NCBI RefSeq assembly: GCF_037023745.1
Contig: NZ_CP146101.1
Coordinates: 4,456,001-4,520,000, forward strand
DNA length: 64,000 nucleotides
Direction: 5' to 3'
Source: Streptomyces sp. SCSIO 30461
Lineage (GTDB): Bacteria > Actinomycetota > Actinomycetes > Streptomycetales > Streptomycetaceae
The notes beneath the pieces are model-generated. The model searched no databases and was not told the DNA's origin. It saw only the letters and a list, made by a program, of their open reading frames with translations. Below, in pieces: positions 1 through 6,690 of the stretch (the stretch's first letter is position 1; every line of letters starts with the position of its first letter). Both the position numbers and the translations under genes were made by a program.

Positions 1-1196
1 CCCGCCGGGGTGCCGGTGCGGCGTACGCCGACCGCGCGGTGTTCTTCGAGGAGTGCGCCTCGCCCTTCGCGCTGACTCTCGGCGCCGGGCTGGTCAGCCG
101 CTGGGAGGAGCGTCTGGCACCCGTGCTTGAGGTGTGTGCGGCGCACGGGCAAGCGGCACAGGCGTCCGCGGCGGACGCGGTACGGGAAGCATTCACGGAC
201 GGCACGGGCGGCGGCGTCGAGTTGGACCTGCTCACATACGCCACCAGGGCGGCCATCAGCAGGTCGGACTCGACCAGCACCTTCCAGGCGGCGCACGCGC
301 CCGCCTACCCAGGCGCCGACTGGCGTGCCGAGGTCGAACGGCTCGCCGGCGAGGCCGGGGCGCTGGACGGCGACCGGTACGCGGTCATCGACCTGTGCCC
401 CGCCGCCCCGGACGCCGCCGGGCTCGACGGCGCCCCGCTCGTGCTCTCCCGCGCCCACCACCATCTGCTCGTCCGCAGCTGGCTCGGCACGATGCACCCC
501 GACCCGGCCCGGCTCGGCGCCGACGCCGCCGGATGGACCGCGGAGCAGGACGGCGCTGTCGTCGGCCTCGACTTCGGGCGCCGCAACAAGGGCTACTACC
601 GCTTCCCCGGCCGTGAGGTCGCGATGCGCCCACTGACCTGGACGGACCACAGCCGGCCGGGGCTTCTGAAGCCGGAGGACCTGACCGTCCGCATCGGTCC
701 GGACGAGGTCACCCTGCACGACCCCGAGGGCCGACGGGTCAGCGCGTACGTCCCGCTGAGCGACTTCGTCAAGTACCCCCCGATCGCTGCCCTCTCCCAT
801 CCCCAGGTGCTCCATCCGGCTTTCACCGCCGATGGGGCGCTCCCCGAAGTCACCCTGGGTGAGGTCGTATTGCAGCGTTCACGGTGGCAGGTGCCCACCG
901 CGGCGCTCGCGGCGGCGGAGCCGTCCGCACGCTTCCTCGCGCTGCGCAGACTGGCGCGCGACACCGGAGGCCGTTTCGTCTTCTGCCGCAGCGCCCACGA
1001 ACGCAAGCCGTATCTGATCGACCTGGCTTCACCGCTCGCGGCGGACCTGGTCAGCCATGTGGCGCGCGGAGCGGACCGCTTGGGCGTGGAACGCATGGCG
1101 CCCGGGCCGGACGAGCTCTGGCTGCGCGACGCCGAAGGGCGGCGCTACACCAGCGAGTTGCGGATGCAGATCATCGGCAGGAGCAGCACCCAATGA
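1..1196 (+). CDS. LanB-like glutamylation-domain protein / candidate peptide aminoacyl-tRNA ligase, 5' end outside window
   Basis: The reading frame is open from the first bases (codon at 3), so the gene starts upstream; about 397 residues are visible. The first visible stretch, YADRAVFFEEC, and later blocks such as VVLQRSRWQVP and KPYLIDLASP match the C-terminal half of the lantibiotic dehydratase N-domain (tRNA-dependent glutamylation fold). The protein ends directly after the terminal ELWLRD...SELRMQ block with no SpaB_C elimination domain. That is the layout of split LanBs and of small LanBs that add amino acids to a peptide C-terminus (PEARLs). Its stop overlaps the tldD-like start (ATGA), so it heads a translationally coupled operon with the TldD/TldE pair, an FAD oxidase and a glyoxalase-fold gene. 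Family assignment is firm; ligase versus dehydratase activity is inference. Confidence 0.8.
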   Translation, partial: RRGAGAAYADRAVFFEECASPFALTLGAGLVSRWEERLAPVLEVCAAHGQAAQASAADAVREAFTDGTGGGVELDLLTYATRAAISRSDSTSTFQAAHAPAYPGADWRAEVERLAGEAGALDGDRYAVIDLCPAAPDAAGLDGAPLVLSRAHHHLLVRSWLGTMHPDPARLGADAAGWTAEQDGAVVGLDFGRRNKGYYRFPGREVAMRPLTWTDHSRPGLLKPEDLTVRIGPDEVTLHDPEGRRVSAYVPLSDFVKYPPIAALSHPQVLHPAFTADGALPEVTLGEVVLQRSRWQVPTAALAAAEPSARFLALRRLARDTGGRFVFCRSAHERKPYLIDLASPLAADLVSHVARGADRLGVERMAPGPDELWLRDAEGRRYTSELRMQIIGRSSTQ

Positions 1197-2458
1197 CAGT
1201 CACCACACTCTTCGCCGAACGCTCGATGCGCCTTCGTGCCGATGTGCTTCCGGACGGCGGTGTCAGCACCGAGCGGTCGTCGGCGCGCGGGATGAGCGTC
1301 GAACGGCACCTGGGCCAGGGGTTCACCGAGCACCGCTTCGCGGACGGCGACGATCTGCTGACCGTCGGGGCAGCCCCGGTGGGCGCCGAGGCCGCCGGAG
1401 CACTGCGCGAGGTCCAGGAGCGGCCCCTGTTCGAGCTGACCCCTGGACTGCGCGGCGAACTGGCCCGGATCGCCGCCGAGACGGGAGCGGAGCTGACGCT
1501 CGGTGTGGCGCAGCAGCACATCGCCGCGGGCGGGCCGGAACGCGTCCGCACCACGGAACGGCTCGTCACGACCCTGGAGACGAGGGTGACCGGCGCCGAC
1601 GGCACCGTCCACTCCCGGTCGCTGCTGTGCGCCCGGCCCGGGACCGACCCCGACGGCCTGAGAGAGGCGGCCGTGCGTGAGGCCGGTGCGATACGCGAAC
1701 GCCTCGCACTTCCGCTGGCGACCGAACTCCCGGACGAGGCCGACCTGGTACTGCTACCCGGTCTCGCCGGGGCGTTCTTCCACGAGATCGCCGGCCATCC
1801 GATGGAGGCCGATGTGGTGGCCTCCGGCACCAGCTACCTCGGGGCGCGCGCCGGACAGCGGGTGGCACCGGCGTGGCTGTCGGTGCTCGACGGCGGCGCG
1901 CACGACGGACCCGGCTACCGCAGCCCGTTCGACGACGAGGGGACGCCCTGCCGCACACTGAGGCTGATCGACCGGGGCACGGTGGGAGAGCCCATGACCG
2001 ACCGGGCTCTCGCGTCCCGGCTCGGCGGCGGGCCGGGCTCGGGGCACGGGCGCAAGCAGGACTACCGGCACCCGGCGATCCCCCGGATGGCGCACACCGT
2101 GGCCCTGATCGATCCGGGCACCGAGGTGGAGCCCCCGGCCGGCGACTGGATCGCACCGTACGGGCTGCGGCTGGACATGATGAACATCGCCTCGGGCGCG
2201 TTCGTCTTCCACGCCCCGTTCTCCCTGCTCCACCGTGCCGACGGCAGCACCGCACGCCTGGGCCCGATGACGGTGACCGGTGACGGGGCACGGGTGCTCG
2301 CCGGGCTGCGGCCGTACGAGCACAGGGTGGCCGCCTATCTGCGGGCCACCGGAGGCTGCGGAAAGCTCGGGCAGTACCCGGTGCTGGTGTCGTTCGCCAA
2401 CGCGGGTTTCCGGCTCCCCGCCGGGCTCGTCGGGCTGCGGGCGGTATCGCATGGCTGA
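1193..2458 (+). CDS. TldD-like metalloprotease, catalytic subunit
   Basis: 421 aa. The zinc site HEIAGH (His197, Glu198, His201) sits in the block AFFHEIAGHP, and the CGKLGQ motif near Cys389 matches the C-terminal TldD signature containing the third metal ligand. TldD/TldE complexes are cytosolic proteases that trim modified peptides (microcin B17) and, in PEARL pathways, are thought to release the finished C-terminal unit. The start is the ATG overlapping the upstream LanB stop by four bases, and the gene overlaps the tldE-like partner by eight. The sequence diverges from housekeeping TldD and looks cluster-dedicated. Protease identity is well supported; the substrate is inferred from the neighbours. 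Confidence 0.85.
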   Translation: MTVTTLFAERSMRLRADVLPDGGVSTERSSARGMSVERHLGQGFTEHRFADGDDLLTVGAAPVGAEAAGALREVQERPLFELTPGLRGELARIAAETGAELTLGVAQQHIAAGGPERVRTTERLVTTLETRVTGADGTVHSRSLLCARPGTDPDGLREAAVREAGAIRERLALPLATELPDEADLVLLPGLAGAFFHEIAGHPMEADVVASGTSYLGARAGQRVAPAWLSVLDGGAHDGPGYRSPFDDEGTPCRTLRLIDRGTVGEPMTDRALASRLGGGPGSGHGRKQDYRHPAIPRMAHTVALIDPGTEVEPPAGDWIAPYGLRLDMMNIASGAFVFHAPFSLLHRADGSTARLGPMTVTGDGARVLAGLRPYEHRVAAYLRATGGCGKLGQYPVLVSFANAGFRLPAGLVGLRAVSHG

Positions 2459-3545
2459 GACGCGGATACGTGCCTCCGGGGTCCTGACCCCCACCCGCGG
2501 TGCCCCGCGGCTCACCGTCTCTCTCGACACCCTGTGCCTCGGACGTGACGCCGCCACGGGACGGATCACCGGGTCCCGGCGACTCCCCGGGTCGGCTGAC
2601 CAGGAAGCGGGCAAGGAGACCGGGCTGCTGCTCACGGAGGCGGCGGGGCGCGCGGCGTCCGGAGCGGCCGGTCTCCAGAGCGCTGTGGCGCAGGTCCGCG
2701 AATGGCGGGACGCCGACGGTCTGCTGGTGTCGAGGCGGGCCGAACTGCTGGCCAGAGTGGAGACCGCCGGCGGGCCTGTGCTGCTCGGAACCAGCGGCCA
2801 GGGGGATCCGGGCTCGCTGGTGGACGCACTGCCCTGGGACGAACTCGGCTCGCTCGACGCGCCGTTCGACCACGTCCGCCCGCCGGACGACTGGCGCTGG
2901 CGCCCGCTGGTGCTCAGGCCGTCCCCCGCGGCCGTGCTGGTCGCCGGTGCGGCGTTCTCGCTGACCTCCCGGGGCGGGCGCGCGACCGCGAAGCGGCTGT
3001 CGGGGCGGCGCGTTCTGCCGCCGCTGACGCTGACCGACCTGCCGTCCGCGCCGCCGGAGGTCGGAATCGACGACCTGGGCGCCCTGGCGCGACCCGCGCC
3101 GCTTGTGGAAGCGGGCCGTATCTGCCCGCCACCGCCGGTGTCCCCGGCCGCCACCGGCGTCCCGATCGGGCGGGCGCTTTGGGACCACGACGCCGGTGGA
3201 ATCCTGCCGCCGCCGCAGGCAAGGCTCGAACTCACCGGGCCGGAGACCGAGGTGCCCCCGGATGCGGTGGAACTCGTCTGGTGCGTGGAGGGGCTCCAGC
3301 GCTATCACGGCGACGGCACCGTACGTCTCCACTGCCTGGCCAGGACGGCGGACCGGCCGGGCGGCTGGTTCCGTCTCGTGCTGCGCGGCAAACCGATCCA
3401 CCTGCTGCGCCAGGCCCGCGGTCTGGCCGGCCCGCCCACGGCTGTCCACAGCGACAGCGAAGTGACCACCCGCTCGCTGGTACTCGCCGGCGCGACCGAC
3501 ATGGAAGGTGCAGGACATGCCGTCGTCACCGTCATCACCCCCTGA
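2451..3545 (+). CDS. TldE/PmbA-like partner of the TldD protease
   Basis: 364 aa, starting at the ATG inside the end of the tldD-like gene (ATGGCTGA overlap). The overall layout follows TldE/PmbA: an N-terminal region around an alpha-helical substrate lid, then a C-terminal block beginning near AAVLVAGAAFSL where TldD would carry its zinc motif. There is no HExxxH, as expected for the non-catalytic TldE half of the heterodimer. The sequence is very divergent, and identification rests partly on its position directly after the TldD-like gene. It should form a heterodimer with it and act on the peptide intermediate of this cluster. Its stop lies inside the start of the next gene. Confidence 0.65.
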   Translation: MAETRIRASGVLTPTRGAPRLTVSLDTLCLGRDAATGRITGSRRLPGSADQEAGKETGLLLTEAAGRAASGAAGLQSAVAQVREWRDADGLLVSRRAELLARVETAGGPVLLGTSGQGDPGSLVDALPWDELGSLDAPFDHVRPPDDWRWRPLVLRPSPAAVLVAGAAFSLTSRGGRATAKRLSGRRVLPPLTLTDLPSAPPEVGIDDLGALARPAPLVEAGRICPPPPVSPAATGVPIGRALWDHDAGGILPPPQARLELTGPETEVPPDAVELVWCVEGLQRYHGDGTVRLHCLARTADRPGGWFRLVLRGKPIHLLRQARGLAGPPTAVHSDSEVTTRSLVLAGATDMEGAGHAVVTVITP

Positions 3546-4620
3546 TTTCACTCTCATCGGCGGCGGCATCGTCGGCGCCTGCCTCGCCGAGGAGTTGAGC
3601 GGCGTCGGTGCGTCGGTCCTGGTGCTGGACTCCGGTGACGAGCCCGGGCACGCCACCAACCGGGCGGCGGGGGTGGCGGTCCCCTCACTGCGCTATCTCG
3701 CCGACCGGGAGTTCTACGACTGGCTGCGGACCGCCAAACGGGATCTGGACGCCGATGTCGCCCGGCTGGAGCCGGAGTCCGGCGTGTTCAGCGTGGCCCG
3801 GCCCATCCTGCGCGCGCTGCGCGAGACGGACGTGGAGGCGTACGGCGAGGTGCTGGACGGTCTCGGCGTCGGCAACTGGGTGGACGGTGACGCGCTCGCC
3901 CGGTCCACGCCCGGGCTCAAGCTTCCGGCCAGCAGACGCTACCTCCTGGACCCGGACGGGCTGATGATCGACGGCCGCCGCTATCTGGACGCCGTGCGGC
4001 GCCGCTGCGTGGCCCAAGGAGTCGACTGGCGGCAGGGCGTCGCCGTGCGGGAGGTGCGCGAGGAGGGAGCATCGGTCTCGGTCCTCACTGCCGACGGGGC
4101 GCTGCGCGCCGACCGGGTGGTGATCACCGCGGGTGCGTGGAGCTCGGGCAAGGGCTTGGCAGAGGCAACGGGCATCCGGCCGCAGCGCGGCCAGATGGCG
4201 GTGCTGCGCACCGACGAGGAGCTGAACTGCATCCTGTCGTCGGCCTACTACCTCGCGCCCGGCGTCGGTGACGACGTGATCGTCGGGGCCACCGAAGAGG
4301 ACGCGGGCTTCGCCGAGCACGTCACCACCCAGGGCATCGCCCAGCTGCTGAGGTTCGCGACCACCGCCATGCCGGGGCTCGCGGATTCGGTCCCCGTGGA
4401 GTTGCGAGCCGGGCTGCGCCCCGTGTCCGGGACCGGAAGGCCCCTGGCGGGCGCCCTGCCCGGGCACGCGAGGGTCTTCCTTTCGGCCGGGCACGCCGGA
4501 CACGGGCTGCTCTCGGCACGCGCCACTGCCAAGGGCATGGCGGCCGGTCTCGCCGGGGACGACTGGGAGGCCCTGCCGTACAGCATGTGCCCCTCGCACG
4601 CGCTGGGCGGTGCCGCCTGA
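3517..4620 (+). CDS. FAD-dependent amino-acid oxidase (glycine/D-amino-acid oxidase, DadA/ThiO-like)
   Basis: 367 aa with an N-terminal dinucleotide-binding motif GGGIVG (residues 15-20), the ATNRAAGVAVPS region that follows FAD binding in DAO-family proteins, and the C-terminal AGHAGHGLLSA block that closes the isoalloxazine pocket. The ATG at 3517 is preferred over the in-frame GTG at 3508 because GGAAGG lies eight bases ahead of it. The family oxidises C-N bonds of amino acids to imines, giving 2-oxo acid plus amine. In ammosamide-type PEARL pathways an oxidase of this kind is reported to unmask a nitrogen delivered as glycine, so a peptide-linked substrate is plausible here. It overlaps tldE and the next start (TGATG). 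Confidence 0.82.
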   Translation: MPSSPSSPPDFTLIGGGIVGACLAEELSGVGASVLVLDSGDEPGHATNRAAGVAVPSLRYLADREFYDWLRTAKRDLDADVARLEPESGVFSVARPILRALRETDVEAYGEVLDGLGVGNWVDGDALARSTPGLKLPASRRYLLDPDGLMIDGRRYLDAVRRRCVAQGVDWRQGVAVREVREEGASVSVLTADGALRADRVVITAGAWSSGKGLAEATGIRPQRGQMAVLRTDEELNCILSSAYYLAPGVGDDVIVGATEEDAGFAEHVTTQGIAQLLRFATTAMPGLADSVPVELRAGLRPVSGTGRPLAGALPGHARVFLSAGHAGHGLLSARATAKGMAAGLAGDDWEALPYSMCPSHALGGAA

Positions 4621-5291
4621 TGCGTATCGACCATGTGATCCTGGGCGCGCGGACCATCGAGCCGTTGCGGGAACTGCTGTGGGAGCGCCACGGGTTCGGC
4701 ATCACCGACGGCAGTCCCAACCCGGACGGCACGGCGAGCTGGGTGGTGCCCTTCGACACACCCGATGTGCAGTATCTGGAGCTGCTCGTCACCCATGACG
4801 AGCGCAAGCTGATGGACGGCGACTTCGGGCGGCTGTTCCTGGAACGGACGGCGGACGGTCCGGATTTCCTCAACTGGGCCGCGCTGACCGACGACATCGA
4901 GTCGACCGCACGCGCGGTGGAGTCGGTCACGGGAGCGGATCCGGATCTGTTCCGTGGCGAGTCGGTCCGCGCGGACGGTCAGCGCGTGCCCTGGGCGGAG
5001 GCGGCTTTCGACCTGTCCTGGCGCAGTCGGGTGCTGCCGTTCTTCCTGAGCTACGGCAACGCGGAGGCGCGCGCGGCACGGGTGCCGGGTGATCTGAAGG
5101 CCGCTGGGCACAGGGTGTGCCCGAAGGCGCTGCGGCGCCTCGAGACGGGACAGGCCCAGGAGCATGGCTGGGCGGGCCGGTGGCCCGGACTGGCCGCACT
5201 CGACGTCGCTGTCGATCCCGCGGCCGGTCCCCGGATATCGGCCGTGCACATCGACACCGCCGAAGGCGAGACGGTGGTGCGGCTTCCGTGA
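4620..5291 (+). CDS. Glyoxalase-like (VOC-fold) domain protein
   Basis: 223 aa. The opening MRIDHVILGARTIEPL and the layout (an initial DHV histidine, an ELLV strand around residues 55-60, then a second half-repeat) match glyoxalase-like proteins of the vicinal oxygen chelate fold. Members include metal-dependent isomerases and dioxygenases as well as binding proteins, so no reaction can be assigned. The start ATG overlaps the oxidase stop by one base, making this the last gene of the LanB-TldD-TldE-oxidase operon. It may act on the oxidised product or sequester it as self-protection. A strong hairpin follows the stop. Confidence 0.65.
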   Translation: MRIDHVILGARTIEPLRELLWERHGFGITDGSPNPDGTASWVVPFDTPDVQYLELLVTHDERKLMDGDFGRLFLERTADGPDFLNWAALTDDIESTARAVESVTGADPDLFRGESVRADGQRVPWAEAAFDLSWRSRVLPFFLSYGNAEARAARVPGDLKAAGHRVCPKALRRLETGQAQEHGWAGRWPGLAALDVAVDPAAGPRISAVHIDTAEGETVVRLP

Positions 5292-5327
5292 CCGCAGCAC
5301 GTCCCGCCGCCGGGCGGGTACCGGGCC

Positions 5328-5358
5328 GCCCGGGCCGCGGCACAGCCGCGGCCCGGGC
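5328..5358. terminator. Bidirectional hairpin between converging genes
   Basis: A perfect 14-bp stem (GCCCGGGCCGCGGC and its reverse complement) with an ACA loop lies between the glyoxalase-like gene and the converging M20 gene. No T-run follows, as is usual for Streptomyces terminators. Confidence 0.7.
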
Positions 5359-5371
5359 ACCCAGGCGGCCC

Positions 5372-6571
5372 TCAGCCGGATGCGCCGCCCGCGCCGCGCC
5401 GCGCCCGGTGGGCGGCCAGCAGGCGCTCCCGGGCCTGATCGTCCTCGGCGGCCTGCGCCCCGGTCCAGGCGAGTGCCACGGCGGCCTGGAGCAGCGCCCG
5501 GTCGGCGGCGGGGGCCACGCACGCCCGGGCGAACTCCGGCTGGTGGTTGACCGCTCCGCCGCTGTCGATGCCGATGCTCGGGTGCACGCTGGGCAGAGCC
5601 CGGCTCACATTGCCCATGTCGGTGCTGCCGGTGGGCATCGCGCGCTCCTCCTCCGGGGTCGCCAGGGGGCGGCCGAGTTCGATGGCGGCGGCCCGGTACG
5701 CGGCCACCAGGAACGGATCGTGGGCCAGTTCGGCGTACGCGGGGGTGGACAGCACCTCGTGGGTGCAGCCGGTGGCGACGGCACCGGCCTCGAAGCAGGC
5801 CCTGACGCGGGTTTCGAGGCGCTCCAGGGACTCCATGTCGGCGGCGCGGAGGTTGTAGAGGGCACTGGTGTGCGCGGGCACCACATTGGGCACCTCGCCG
5901 CCCCGGGTGACGATCCCGTGCACCTGCTGCCGGGGCTCGAAGTGCTGACGGCCCACCCCGACGGCGACCTCGGCCACGGTGAGGGCGTCGGCCGCGTTGA
6001 CCCCCAGTTGGGGGGCGAGAGCGGAGTGCGACTCCCGCCCGGTGTAGCGGACTTCGAGCTCGACCAGCGCAAGGGGGCGGGGAGCGCAGTTGTCCTCGGG
6101 GGCGGGGTGGACGAGCATCGCCATCGACACCTCGTCGAACACTCCGGCCTCCAGCATGGTGATCTTGCCGCCGCCCTCCTCCTCGGCCGGGGTGCCCAGC
6201 ACCATGACCGTGACGCCCAGGTCGTCGGCCACGTCCTTGAGCGCCAGTGCCGCACCCACCGACGACGCGGCGATGATGTTGTGCCCGCAGGCGTGGCCGA
6301 GGCCCGGCAGGGCGTCGTATTCGGCGCACAACCCGACCGTGAGCGGACCGCTGCCGTAGCGGGCGGTGAACGCGGTCTCCAGCCCCCCGACTCCGGGCTC
6401 GATCTCGAACCCCTCGTCCCGCAGCAGCCCGCTCACCTTGGCCGCGCTCCGGTGCTCCTGGAACGCGGTCTCCGGCTCGGCGTGAATACTCCTCGACAGT
6501 GCGACCAGTTTCTTCTCGGCGCGGTCGACGCTTTCGCGGCAGTGGCGCATGATCCGAGACGAAATACGCAT
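5372..6571 (-). CDS. M20-family amidohydrolase (ACY1L2/PM20D2-like)
   Basis: 399 aa. Metal-site residues of the M20 peptidases are present: Asp86 in CAEYDALPG, His93/His97 in GHACGHN, and a Glu cluster at 130-132 in TPAEEEGGG. The C-terminal GSTDMGNVS and SGGAVNHQPEF blocks are typical of the ACY1L2/aminobenzoyl-glutamate-hydrolase branch, which cleaves amide bonds of acylated or beta-alanyl amino acids in the cytosol. The start at 6571 has a GGAGGG-type RBS; an ATG at 6550 is an alternative. It converges on the upstream operon and diverges from the second LanB gene across 119 bp. It could deacylate an intermediate or confer self-resistance; the role is inferred. Confidence 0.8.
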   Translation of the reverse strand: MRISSRIMRHCRESVDRAEKKLVALSRSIHAEPETAFQEHRSAAKVSGLLRDEGFEIEPGVGGLETAFTARYGSGPLTVGLCAEYDALPGLGHACGHNIIAASSVGAALALKDVADDLGVTVMVLGTPAEEEGGGKITMLEAGVFDEVSMAMLVHPAPEDNCAPRPLALVELEVRYTGRESHSALAPQLGVNAADALTVAEVAVGVGRQHFEPRQQVHGIVTRGGEVPNVVPAHTSALYNLRAADMESLERLETRVRACFEAGAVATGCTHEVLSTPAYAELAHDPFLVAAYRAAAIELGRPLATPEEERAMPTGSTDMGNVSRALPSVHPSIGIDSGGAVNHQPEFARACVAPAADRALLQAAVALAWTGAQAAEDDQARERLLAAHRARRGAGGASG

Positions 6572-6690
6572 CCTTGCTTTTCCCTCCGGATTACCGGGGA
6601 CACCGACGGCCGGATTGCCGGCCATTCCCTGATTCTTTTCCTTCCTACCGGAGCAGGGGACGAAAAGCGAGACCAGTATGGAGAATTGAC
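6572..6690. promoter_or_regulatory. Divergent promoter region between the M20 gene and the lanB-like gene
   Basis: This 119-bp gap is noticeably more AT-rich than its surroundings and must carry promoters for both the M20 gene and the lanB-methyltransferase-PKS operon. GGAG at 6680-6683 is the RBS that fixes the lanB start at 6691. I see no convincing inverted repeat or precursor-peptide reading frame in it. Confidence 0.5.

Noticed and set aside
1566..3659. Long minus-strand open frame opposite the TldD/TldE genes
   Set aside because: Antisense artefact of GC-rich codons; no domain features and no RBS.
6572..6690. RiPP precursor peptide gene
   Set aside because: The gap is only 119 bp and contains no complete small reading frame with an RBS; the precursor may lie left of the window.
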